Positions 35,890 through 47,608 of a stretch of DNA of 64,000 nt are shown piece after piece; the first letter of the stretch is position 1, and each line of letters begins with the position of its first letter. This DNA is from Dryas octopetala. Taxonomy: Eukaryota > Streptophyta > Magnoliopsida > Rosales > Rosaceae. A program made the position numbers and the translations under genes. The stretch lies in assembly GCA_963921425.1 (NCBI GenBank), contig OY992834.1, positions 1,736,001 through 1,800,000 on the forward strand. The letters are read 5' to 3'. A model generated the notes under the pieces. The model was not told where the DNA came from. It made no database searches and was given only the letters and a program-made list of their open reading frames with translations.

Positions 35890-36891
35890 CTACTGATTTT
35901 GTTGCTTCATATAAGTTTCATAAACCAATTGTGCCGTAAGAAAATCCATAGCAGCAGATCCAACAGATTTGAACACAGTAATCTCCTCACAACTTGTTCT
36001 CCCAACCCTCTCTCCTTTGATCAATTCCACCAAAGTCCCACAAACATCTGCCTTGTGAATCACTCCTCTCTCAAACGCACCCACCAACTCCCCAGCCTCC
36101 GCCATCGCAGCCTCATTATCCACAAACACTCTCCCTCTCTTTATGGCCTCATCATCACACTCCTTCATCGAATGCTTGAAAGACCCAACCAAGTCCAAAT
36201 GAGCCCCAAGTTTCAGCTTCGAACCCTTCACAAGAGCCACCTCCGAATTGGTCGCGCAGCTCACAATGTCTCCCATCCCAACCACCTCATCCAAACACCC
36301 ATTGCTCTCAAACCCAACCCCATCAAATCCCACGCTCTCTTTCTTCATTTTCTCGGCCAAATTTCTTGCCTTTTCCACCGTACGGTTCCATATGACCACT
36401 TTCTTCAAACTGGGTCTCGCCACGAGATGGGCTCTGATCAAGTGTGGCGCCAGAGCACCTGCACCGACCATCACCAGGACTTGGCTGTCGTTTTTGGACA
36501 AAACCCTTGAAGCTAAGCCCGAAACGCAAGAGGTTTTGTAAAGGGTCAGTGCGGTGCCGTCCATGGAAGCCAAGGTTTGCCCAGTTGTGGAGCTGAAGAA
36601 CACGTAACTTGCGTGCACTCCGGGTAAGTTTAGCGTGGAGTTTTGTGGGAAGTAGGTCACGAGTTTGACGCCTAAGTAGGGAAGAGAAGGGGAGGAGGAC
36701 CAAGAGGGCATGAGGAGGAGAGAAGAAGTGGGTGAAACGGCGTAGCTTTGGCGGATTGGGGTGCATACAGAAGTTGAAATTGTGGGAAGGGAAGATTGGA
36801 AATGGTTTATTAGATTATGGTGAGAGAGGATAGAGTGTAAAGACTCAGTGTTGATGAAGATTGGGAATGGTATGGATGATGCAGAAGCCAT
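35890..36891 (-). CDS. SARD4: SARD4, ornithine cyclodeaminase/mu-crystallin-type reductase
   Basis: A single-exon gene of 333 residues starting MASASSIPFPIFINTESLHS; the 72-codon upstream extension is rejected as leader. The fold of the ornithine cyclodeaminase/mu-crystallin family is recognisable: a substrate-side region with K76 in YLGVKLVTYFP and a Rossmann motif VLVMVGAGALAPHLIRAHL with GAG at 143-145, followed by VVIWNRTVEKARNLAEKM. Arabidopsis SARD4 reduces the dehydropipecolate formed by ALD1 to pipecolic acid in plastids, the precursor of N-hydroxypipecolic acid that drives systemic acquired resistance. The gene sits beside PrimPol, as At5g52810 sits beside At5g52800. Three W-box hexamers lie within 500 bp upstream. 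Confidence 0.93.
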   Translation of the reverse strand: MASASSIPFPIFINTESLHSILSHHNLINHFQSSLPTISTSVCTPIRQSYAVSPTSSLLLMPSWSSSPSLPYLGVKLVTYFPQNSTLNLPGVHASYVFFSSTTGQTLASMDGTALTLYKTSCVSGLASRVLSKNDSQVLVMVGAGALAPHLIRAHLVARPSLKKVVIWNRTVEKARNLAEKMKKESVGFDGVGFESNGCLDEVVGMGDIVSCATNSEVALVKGSKLKLGAHLDLVGSFKHSMKECDDEAIKRGRVFVDNEAAMAEAGELVGAFERGVIHKADVCGTLVELIKGERVGRTSCEEITVFKSVGSAAMDFLTAQLVYETYMKQQNQ

Positions 36892-37119
36892 TGATGAGTT
36901 TGGGAGGTTTTGGTGTGAGAAAAACTGGCAAGAAAGAGAGGACTGATGAGGGATTGAGGGTATAGCCGTATAGGTAGTGGACCAAGACTTGCATAGCTTA
37001 TTTTGTTTGATTATTATTAGCTCGATAGAAATATTTGTGACTCTGACTAAAAACAACAAAGGAAATATTTCTATGACGTGGCAGTGTTGGCTTGGAACAT
37101 GCGGCATGTGTGGGACCTA

Positions 37120-37379
37120 TTGACCTTATCAAATTTAGAATTTTTTTTCTTTTTGGTCAAAATCATATTTGGAATTTGAATATCTTGATTTGCCGTGCTA
37201 ATATGATTGCAGACTATTAGTGAATCCATGAGCTCTCGTGTGTTTTTCTAGGGATATGAAAATACATTCGTGGCTTCTATGACGTCTTGTATTTGCTAAC
37301 AGCAAACAATATTGCGTTTCTGTTTGGTTGATGAGAAAAAGAAGAAAATAGTAACTCGTCCATTTATTGGTTCTTGACT
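37120..37379 (-). promoter_or_regulatory. Three W-box cores upstream of SARD4
   Basis: TTGACC at 37120-37125, GGTCAA (its complement) at 37155-37160 and TTGACT at 37374-37379 lie 229 to 488 bp upstream of the SARD4 ATG. W-boxes are WRKY binding sites, and SARD4 is pathogen-inducible in Arabidopsis. Function here is inference. Confidence 0.4.
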
Positions 37380-37677
37380 CTTGTATGCCAAAGTTTGGTA
37401 CAAACAAGGACTAAACCAAAGAATGATATAAATAATACAGGAATGATATTGTCCTGTTCAGAGTCCCAAGTTGGTCCACAAATTGTTATCTGGGAAAGCT
37501 AATCTCTAAACTTGCAGAAATGTCTTTCTCAATGACGCATCGTGTTGCTTCATAATAAGATAACTGAATCCCAGAATCCTATTACTGCATTTTGAACAGC
37601 AGGGCCATAGATGTAAAAACTGTTGCTTTTCTCTTCAACAGAAGAATGATGCAGAACCGGCTTTTTATTTGAACGAA

Positions 37678-40600
37678 TCATCTACTTTGGCATTGTATTT
37701 CAGCTTTGGATGCAGTCTTTTCCACAGCCATCCACCAGTTTTCATCTTCTGGATCGATGCTTTCCTATTTTTGGAAGATGGAGCAAATCAGATTTCAAGA
37801 AAAAGAGTAAAGATTGGATGCATTTATACAGTAGCAGTAATACAAACACAGCATTATAAAGGGTGGTGAGAGGTTCTAATTCTGACTATAAATTCAATGC
37901 ATAAATGAATGACAAGGAAATCAAGGTCCTATAGCCAGTTCAGTAAAAAGACAATGATGAAATATGATGGCAGACTGAAAATAGAAGGTCTTTCGTGTCC
38001 TAGTTTTGGATTGTGTGGCTCAGTCATTGAGCCAAAATAATTAAACAGAAAAAAAATGCCAATAGTAAAACTTGGATGTATGTAGAGAAAATGAAGTCCC
38101 ACCATATTGCCGAGCTCTAATGAATTCTGCTTATTTTCAACTTCTTCTGCAACTCTTATGGCTTCAAGCCACCATGAATCTGTAATTAAACTGCTTGTCA
38201 TGCTCTTGTCATCATTAAGAAGACATTCGTGATCATTTTGATATTCATGCACCATCTCAGGGATGAAGTCCCATGGAATTGGACGTGAGGGAGAACGATA
38301 ACCTGGTGCCATCAATATGCAAGTTAAAAGTGGTCACTTATTGATTAAATCTTAGAAGATTAAAACAAAGATGAGTACACAGAAGATTAAATTTTCCCAC
38401 ACCTCTGCAGTCCGGATCATGGCATTTCTGATAATAAACAGCGCTTCTGAGGTCAGCAATGTATATCACTAACCAATAGAATGATTATGCATATTAGCTT
38501 GTTTGTCTTACATATAAGAGTGTGGAAGGGGGAGATGTCAGACAAAATGCAGCTGAAATGTATTCCGAAAAAACTTCCATGCATACATGCAGACACACAC
38601 ACACACAGAGTATATGCAACAACATATAAGATTTACCATTATTGCTTTTATGTTGTCGGCCAATTCGCTCACAGTATCGGTTTCTTGACATGCTGTAGAC
38701 CATGAGTCCAAACTCTGAGAACCAAAACCAGCTACGAATTTTACCTAGAATTGCAGCAAGTTATTTACCAAGTGACAACTGAAAAAGAAGAAACATTTCT
38801 GATACAGGCTACATGGTACCACCTGATACATTTCCAATGGTAGCAATAGATTCTACAAATGCATCCAAAGCTGGGAATGGAGATTTCCCCAGGAAGTATG
38901 TTGTTGAAGTATCACTTGTGCAATCACTCAATGCAAATTCTTGAGGCCAACTATAACTTTTTCCAAAACTACGGTTTACCTGCATTAAGAAAGAATTGAT
39001 GTAGTTAAACTTAAAAATGACCTATTGTCAATACGGAAGGTAGAAGAATGCTCTAAGAATACCAATAGTTTGACCCTCAAACTAAGCAGGATGTCAACAA
39101 GTTTGCTATCTCCTATCTGTAAGCATCAAACCAAAAAGTATGGGGCAGTTCCAAATCTATATTACCTCTGTATTAAAATGCAAGGTCTTGATACAATCAA
39201 GGTCCGTTTTGCAGACTAGAAGCTTCTCACAATCAACATCCAAATTGCAGATCAAGGATGCCATGAACATCTCCTCCTCACACTGCTGTTGGACAACATA
39301 ACTTTGATCATAACCTTATACTATAGTCAAAGAAGCAGCACTAAATATCAAAACACAACTAACAAAGGCCAGGTTGCAGATATTATAAATCAGAAGAGTG
39401 AAATACCCTGTCCCTAGCTTTGTAACGCCCAGTAGGTAGAAGCACTGAATTCTTCCCTGCCTTAGATGATAGAGCCAAACGAAAGCAGCGATTTCTGGTA
39501 TATACAGCAGTGTCCACAAATAGTTGACTGGGGGAGTCAATAGAGCTTGAATCTTTTCTAACAAACAATTTTCCAAATCTTCCATCCCTCTCCTTTGCAC
39601 TTGAAATCCGTGAGCATATCTGATAATATGTCATCATATAGTGACAATAGTTGATATTTCTACAAGGAAAAGAAAAAGGAATAATTGTAGTAAATGAAGC
39701 AGATTTCTGTTCATCACAAAGATAAGAGGCTGTATGTAATTACTTCTTACTTGGTGAAAAATGCAGCGACACATACCTCAGTGACAAATGCACCTACGTG
39801 TGAGTTGTCCTTAAAAGCAGTCTTTTGTATGCGAATGATTAAATGACGAGAGAACTTTGCTGCATACAGGTATAATCAGAAGTAACGATCAATTTCAAAA
39901 CCCAAACTCTTAATGAATTTATATGCTATATACATAACACGCATTATGTTGTAAATGGAAAATTAAAACCCATACCCAGATCAGAAGGAGGGATAATTGT
40001 GCACAGTACCTTCAGTAGAGGAATCAAGCTCCAATATCCATTCCTTGTTCCCTTGAATAGAATACTTTTCAAGTAAAGCTTCAAAAACGACTGATATCAA
40101 GAGATCAACCATTTCATCGCCATTTCTGTCTGCATTATCTCTCATATTGAACTCCAAGTCAAAGTAAAGGTGGCATGGTAAACCCTGAAAGCAATGCTTT
40201 CAGACTTTAGGAACCACAGCGTAGAAAAGCACCCAATTTTGTTGTACATGGTACTCATATTCTTGTTTTGCTATTTCTATTAAAGAAAAGAAAGATAAAT
40301 TGTCACCTCCTGAATCACTTCATAATGGTGACGGTACTTGGAATTCATATTCTTGTACCTGAAGTAAAAGATACAAAAATGGCAGTACACATACATCAAG
40401 AATAGAACACCTCAGACAGTGATCAAGTATAACCATAAACAAAAGAACACATAAAAAGAAAAGGCAACCTTCTCCAAAAATCGTCATAAGTTGAAACGAG
40501 GAACCTTCTTTGTCCACTATAGTGATCTTGATAACTAAAAACATGAACATTCTCATGCCTTTTGGCAAACTGCATTGCTTCATCCTGCCTTGGAAATGTA

Positions 40601-41564
40601 GCCCATACTTCTTTCCTAACCAAACAAAAAACAAGCGTCATGTCACGTTGTAAAAGTGTACAATAAGAGAAGAACAATCTCTTGAAGCAGGAAAAGGTGG
40701 AGGAAGAATTACAGAATACCTTGAGGTCAATCTTTTTTGTGCAGTGAGATCAACACGGATTTCACGTAACACTCGCAACAACAACCGTGATGGTTTTTTT
40801 GGAGGCACACCATGTGGAGACCCATAGAATACAACTGGAGAAATCTGCTTCCCACAGCTAAAGTTGCTTGCTTTAGCTGCTGTGGAACCACCCTGAAGGA
40901 ATAATGATATATATATATAACAAAACTCAAAGTGCAATCATCAACCAAAGCAGTAGAACAAAAATCAAAGTGCAATCATCAACTGACAAGTTCAGTGAAA
41001 GGACATACTAAGAAGTAAAACTATTCAAGTTAACTATAACATTAATTCTTCAAGTTAGTTGAACAGAAAAGTGAAAACCATTATGAGTGAATGCAACAAT
41101 TTTCTTTTTCCTCTGATCAAATACCTTGTCCGCAGAAAGTTGTATGTCTGAAGCATTGTTCTGTCTTTGCTCTGCTGATCCTGGAGAAGAGACTTGCTGG
41201 GCTTTACTCCTTTGCTTCAATTTGATTTTGCTTCTCTTTCTTTCTCTCAAAGCAGATTCTGAAACACAAGAAAATAATGAATTTGCAAAATCAAAATTCA
41301 AAACCAACAAAACATTATCAGACAAGCATTGGACAATTCAAAACCCTAACTTTGCTTCTTTCAAGAACACAAGCACCAACCAACTGAAACATATTGTTAA
41401 TTTGATTAACGCGCCTAAGATTCGCTAAACCCTTTCTGATTTGTTTGTTTTTCCTTTTGTATTCTCAGTAACCAAACAGGACGGAGAAGGAGATGAGAGA
41501 GCTTACGAGGAGGAGAGATGCCGCACTTGAAGCACTCGAACAAGCGATCAACATCGTCATTCAT
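37678..41564 (-). CDS. PRIMPOL: PrimPol, DNA-directed primase/polymerase (At5g52800-like)
   Basis: Fourteen exons, all GT-AG and in phase, give 590 residues: 41507-41564, 41125-41258, 40720-40892, 40469-40615, 40307-40358, 40010-40184, 39777-39859, 39407-39619, 39166-39285, 38823-38979, 38637-38744, 38403-38468, 38103-38302 and 37678-37764. The archaeo-eukaryotic primase core has motif I DLE (D197, E199 in CHLYFDLEFN), motif II SRH (S250, H252) and motif III D310 in FVDTAVYTRNRCFRL. The C-terminal zinc site has C462, H469, C489 and C494 with spacing C-X6-H-X19-C-X4-C, as in human PrimPol. PrimPol reprimes DNA synthesis downstream of lesions in nucleus and mitochondria. Two Trp-Trp segments (SWWLEAI, NWWMAVE) lie after the zinc site. 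All key residues are present, so it looks active. Confidence 0.94.
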
Positions 41565-41975
41565 GATCGTCACTGCTCAGTCACTACCTTGAATTGATTC
41601 TCTTTCGCTTCGTTTTTCCTTTTTAATTTCTATTTTGGTCATACATACATTGCTGTACTGCACTTTCTTAGATGAGCGGGAAATTGAATTTTCGGAGGGA
41701 GTGTAAAACGGTCAAGGAGAAATTTTGATTAGAATAAATTAGTGGACAAGCATCTAGTCTCTACTCTCTAGTATACCGTAACAAGAAAGTAACATTTGTA
41801 ATTTTAGGTCATTTTGTTTGTTTTGACTTTTGGGTATACATGACTTTGCGTAAATCCAAGGGAGTCATGGGTAAAATCCAAGGGCTTTTCATTTCTAATT
41901 TAAACTCATTTTCATTGATGTTACGGTAAATTATTTTATTTTTATAAGGTTTGATGAGTCACCTTATTATTCAAT

Positions 41976-44900
41976 TTAAATTCTTAAAGAAAGATTTGGA
42001 ATGCGTTAAACAACAATTTGAGATGTCATCAGGAATGACTTGAAAAATTATACAATATAATTTGAGAAGCGTCAAAACATGATTTGAAATGTTACTATTT
42101 ACAATTTGAAATACACCAAAAGTATAAACATTTAAAATCACACGAGTTACAAACTAAAATTCTCAACGAACGACTTGGAATGCCCTAAACGACTTGAGAA
42201 ACTCCAAAGTATGACTTAAAAAACGTTAAAATATGACTTGCAATGTCACTAGGTAAAATTTGAAATGCACTAATATATAAACATTTAAACTCTTTCGAGG
42301 TACGAACAAAAATTATTAAAGAACGACTTGAGAAACTCTAGAGTATGGCTTGGGAAGTATCAAAACATGACTTAGAATGTCACTAGGTAAAATTTGAAAT
42401 GCATCAAAGCTATAAAATATTTAAAATACCTCGTGATACGAACTGAAATTCTAAAGAAAAGAATTGGAATGTTCTAAGGTATGACTTGAGAAGCGTCAAC
42501 ACATGACTTGGAATGTCACTAGGTACAATTTGAAATACACCAAGGGTATAAACATTTAAAATACCTCGAGCTACGAAATGCAATTTTCAACCAACGACTT
42601 CAGATGCCCAAATGAACGACTGAAGATGGGCTAAAGAACGACTTGAGAAACTTTTGGATATGACTTGGGATGCGTCAAAACATGACTTAGAATGTTATTA
42701 GATAAAATTTGAAATTCAACAAGGGTATAAACATTTAAAATCCCTCAAGTTACAAACTGAAATTTTCAACGAACGACTTGGGATGCCAAAAGGAACGACT
42801 GGAGATGCCCTCAGAACGACTTGTGAAACTCTAAGGTATGACTTAAGAAGTGTTAAAACATGACTTGCAATGTCACTAGGTATAATTTTAAATGTATCAA
42901 GAGTATAAACATTTAAAATACCTCGAGCAACGAATTGAAATTTTCAGCGAACGACTTTGGATACCATAAGGAACGACTTGAGATTTCTTAAGGAACGACT
43001 TGAGAAACTGTAGGGTATGACTTGAGAAGCGTCAAAACATGACTTGGAATGTCAGTATATACAATTTGAAATGCACCAAAGCCATAAACATTTAAAATAC
43101 CTTGATATACAAACTGAAATTCTAAAAGAACTACTTGGGATGTTCTAAGAAACGACTTGAGATGCCCTAAGGAATGACTTGGAAAGCGTCAAAACATGAC
43201 TTGAAATGTCACTGGGTAAAATTTGAAATGCACTAAGGTATAAACATTTAAAATCTCTCGAGATACGAACAAAAATTCTTAAAGAACGACTTGAGAAACT
43301 CTAGGGTATGATTTGGGAAACATCAAAACATGACTTGAAATGTCACTAGGTAAAATTTGAAATACACTAAGGTATAAACATTTAAAATCTCTCGAGGTAC
43401 GAACAAAAATTATTAAAGAACGACTTGAGAAACTTTAGGGTATGACTTGGGAAGCATCAAAACATGACTTGGAATGTCACTAGGTAAAATTTGAAGTGCA
43501 CCAATGCTATAAAATATTTAAAATACCTCGTGATACAAACTGAAATTTTAAAGGAACGACTTAGAATGTTCTAAGGTTTGACTCGAGAAGCGTCAACACA
43601 TGACTTGAAATGTCACTAAGTATAATTTGAAATACACCAAGGGTATAAACATTTAAAATACCTCGAGTTACGAATTGTAATTTTCAACCAACGACTTAGG
43701 ATATGCCCAAATGAACAACTGAAGATGGGCTGAAGAACGACTTGAGAAATTTTAAGATATGACGTGGGAAGTATTAAAACATGACTTTGAATGTCATTAG
43801 GTAAAATTTAAAATTCAGCAAGTTTATAAACATTTAAAATCTCTCGAGTTACGAACTAAAATTTTCAACGAACGACTTGGGATACCCAAAGGAACAACTG
43901 TAGATGCCTTACGAACGACTTGAGAAACTCTAAGGTATGACTTTGGAAGCGTCAAAACATGACTTGAAATGTCACTAGGTACAATTTAAAATGCACCAAA
44001 GGTATAAACATTTAAAATATCTCGAGCAACGAACTGAAATTTTCAGCGAACGACTTTGGATACCCTAAGGAACGACTTGAAAAACTGTAGGGTAAAATGT
44101 CACTAGATACAATTTGAAATGCACCAAAGCTATAAACATTTAAAATACCTCGAGGTACAAACTGAAATTTGAAAGGAACTACTTGGGATGTTTTTAGGAA
44201 CGACTTAAGATGATCTAAGGAACGACTTGAGAAACTCTAAAGTATGACTTAAGAAGCGTCAACACATGACTTGAAATGTCGCTAGGTACAATTTGAAATG
44301 CACCAAGGGTATAAACATTTAAAATATCTCGAGCTACAAATTGAAATTCTCAAAAAACGACTTATAATGCATTAAAAAACGATTTAAGATGCCTTAAGGA
44401 ACGACTTGAGAAACTCCAGGGTATAACTTAAGAAGCGTCAAATCATGACTTGGAATGTCACTAGGTACAATTTGAAATTCACAAAAGGTATAAACATTTA
44501 AAATCTCTCGAGTTACGAATTGAAATTTTCAACGAACGAATCGGGATGCCCTAAGGAACGACTGGAAATGCTTTAAGAAACGACTTGAGAAACTCTAATG
44601 TAAGACTTGGAAAGTGTCAAAATATGACTTAGAATGTCACTAAGTATAATTTGAAATGCACCAAGGATATAAAAACATTTAAAATACCTCGAGGTGCGGA
44701 TTAAAGTTTTCAAAGAACGACTTGAGATGCCCTAAAGAACGACTTGAGAAACTCTAGGGCATGACTTGAGAAGCGTCAAAATATGACTTGAAATGTCACT
44801 AGGTAAAATTTGAAATGCACTAACGGTATAAACATTTAAAATCTCTCGAGGTACGAACTAAGATTCTCAAGGAACGACTTGGGATGCCTTAAGTAATGAC

Positions 44901-46785
44901 TTGAGATGCCTTAAGAAACGACTTGAAAACTCTAGTGTATGACTTAGGAAGCATCAAAACATGACTTGAAATATCACTAGGTATAATTTGAAATGCACCA
45001 AGGGTGTAAACATTTAAAATACTTCAAGCTACGAACTGCAATTTTCAACAAACGACTTGAGATGTCCTAATGAACGACTAAAGATAGGCTAAGGAACGAC
45101 TTTAGAAACTAGATGGTATGACTTGGGAAGCGTCAAAACATGACTTGTAATGTCATTAGGTACAATTTGAAATTCAGCAAGGGTATAAACATTTAAAATC
45201 TTTTGAGTTACGAAATGAAATTTTCAATAAACGACTTGAGATGCCCTTAGGAACGACTGAAGATGCCCTAAGAACGACTTGAGAAACTTTAAAGTATGAC
45301 TTGGAAGCGTCAAAACATGATTCGCAATGTCAATAGGTACAATTTGAAATGCAGCAAGAGTATAAACATTTAAGATACCTCGAGCAATGAATTGAAATTT
45401 TCAGCGAACAACTTTGGATGCCCTAAAGAACGACTTGAGAAACTATAGGGTATGACTTGGAATGTCACTAGGTACAATTTGAAATGCACCAAGGCTATAA
45501 ACATTTAAAATACCTTGAGGTACAAAATGAAATTCTAAATGAACGACTTAAGATGCCCTAAGGAACGATTTGTGAAACTCTAGTATATGACTTGGAAAGC
45601 ATCAAAATATGACTTGGAATGTCACTAGGTACAATTTAAAATGCACCAAGGCTATAAACATTTAAAATATCTCGAGGTACAAACTAAAATTCTAAAGGAA
45701 CGACTTGGGATGTTCTAAGGAACGACTTGAGATGCCTTATGAACAACTTGAGAAACTTTAAGGTAAGACCTGGGAAGCCTCAAAAGATGACTTGAAATGT
45801 TATTAGGTACAATTTGACATGTATCAAGGGTATAAACATTTTAAATACCTCGAGCAACGAACTGAAATTTTCAGCAAACAACTTTGAATGCCCTAAGGAA
45901 CGACTTGAGATGTCTTAAGAAACAACTTGAGAAACTCTAGGGTATGACTTGGAAAGAGTCAAAATATGACTTGGAATGTCATTAGGTATAATTTAAAATA
46001 TACCAAGTGTATAAACATTTAAAATATCTCGAGATACGAACTGAAGTTCTAAAGGAACGACTTGGCATGCTTTAAGGAATGACTTGAGAAACTCTAGGGT
46101 ATGACGTGAGAAGCGTCAAAGCATGACTTGGAATGTCACTAGGTAAAATTTGAAATACATCGAAGGTATAAATATTTAAAATACTTCGATGTACGAACTG
46201 AAATCTCAATGAACGACTTGAGATGCGCTAATCAACGACTTGAGATGCCCTAAGGAACGACTTGTAAAACTCTAGTGTATGACTTAGTAAACTTCAAAAC
46301 ATCACTTGAAATATCACTAGGTACAATTTGAAATACACTAAAGGTGTAAACATTTAAAATCCCTCGATGTACGAGCTGAAATTCTCAAAGAACGACTTGA
46401 GATGTCATAAGGAACGACTTGAGATGCCTTACGGAACGACTTAAGAAACTCGAGGATATGGCTTGGAAAGCGTCAAAACATGACTTAGAATATCATTAGG
46501 TATAATTTGAAATGCACCAAGAATATAAACATTTAAAATTACTCGAGTTACGAACTGAAATTTTTAACGAACAACTTGAAATGCCTTTAAGAACAACTTG
46601 AGAAACTCTAGTGTAAGTCATGTTTATACCCTTCATGACTCTAGTTTATCTCAAAACATGACTTTAGACATTTTAAATGTTTATATCTTTCGTGCATTTT
46701 AAATGTTTATACCCTTCATGCATTTCAAATTATATATGATAACATTGTAAGTCATATTTTGATGCTTTCAAAGTCATACTCTAAA
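41976..46785. repeat. 4.8-kb hierarchical tandem-repeat array with about 22-bp submonomers
   Basis: The landmark TATAAACATTTAAAAT recurs 28 times in direct orientation between about 42123 and 46524 (small variants allowed). The gaps fall near 135, 157 and 179 bp. Each unit breaks into 6, 7 or 8 blocks of about 22 bp related to AACGACTTGAGATGCC, with recurring types containing GACTTGAGAAACTC, TATGACTTGGGAAGCG, CATGACTTGGAATGTC and TACAATTTGAAATGCACC. Both edges are more diverged. No sizeable reading frame exists, and 22 is not a multiple of three, so it is not coding. It fills the space between the divergent PrimPol and rhomboid genes. I recognise no named satellite, and no flanking transposon ends are obvious. 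Confidence 0.93.
46617..46785 (-). repeat. Inverted copies at the rhomboid-side end of the array
   Basis: ATTTTAAATGTTTATA occurs near 46668 and 46696, and AAGTCATATTTTGATGC near 46749, in the opposite orientation to the main array. The reverse complement reads like a normal unit in order: GAGTATGACTTTGAAAGC, CAAAATATGACTTAC, AATTTGAAATGCATG, TATAAACATTTAAAAT. This makes a head-to-head junction near 46610-46620. Confidence 0.8.
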
Positions 46786-47608
46786 GTAGTGTGGTGTGGC
46801 AAGGCCTAGGTTAGTAGACTTGTAGTAGTTTGTGTAGTTTTTGTTTTTATTTTTTTTGGGCTTTGCCCCGGGGCACCGAAAAAATATGGTGTCATGACTC
46901 ATGATGCCCATAAAATTACTAAAGAGGAGGTCGGTATGGGTATTTCAGTAATTTTATATTTTCCTCTTTAATAATGCAGAGAAGATTTCTCCTGAGAAGC
47001 CCCGTGTCTTGTGAGGAAAGTCCCAGGAAATCCCGGGCCAAAGTAAACGCGAATGGATTTGATGCCAATAGGTGAGTAAGTTCTATACCTGTAAAACCCT
47101 AATTACTCTGACTCATCGATCTGTCAGAAACCTAGCTTCATTGCCTCATGATTAGAGCATCCGAAATTTTGAAATTTTCGTGAAGTTGAGATCTTCCTTG
47201 TACATGAAATTTTCTTCAACTTATTGGATTGACAAAGTGTTTATGGATTGATTCTCTGAAAACCCATCTCTCAGATTGGTGGTCTGTGCACATTCTGGGT
47301 GGTGGATTGTGTTAATATTCACGTTTTATTGAAGGTATTATTTGATCTGGGTATTTCTCAAATTTCTGAACTCTGAGTTGGGTTTTCCCCAGTTTCTTAT
47401 ACATTTATAGGGTTTTGTGAAGCCCGTTGATTTTTAAACTTTGAGGGAGCTATATCTGTGATGTTTGGTAATGCAAAAGTGCTGTTGAATCTTGAACAGC
47501 TTATTACTATTGTGGAAATTATAGTATTGGACTTGTATAATTGTGCTTGAAGCTTTCTTCTTAGAGACAGAAAAGTTATAGAGAAAGGTAGTATAAGGGT
47601 TGGCATAG

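Noticed and set aside
36892-37107. 72-residue N-terminal extension of SARD4
   Set aside because: It does not resemble the family, and the internal ATG at 36891 gives normal length.
41976-46785. CRISPR-like regular array
   Set aside because: There are no unique spacers: the whole unit is repetitive and built from 22-bp blocks. The context is a plant nuclear genome.
41976-46785. Repeat-protein coding array
   Set aside because: The 22-bp period is not a multiple of three and no open frame spans even a few units.
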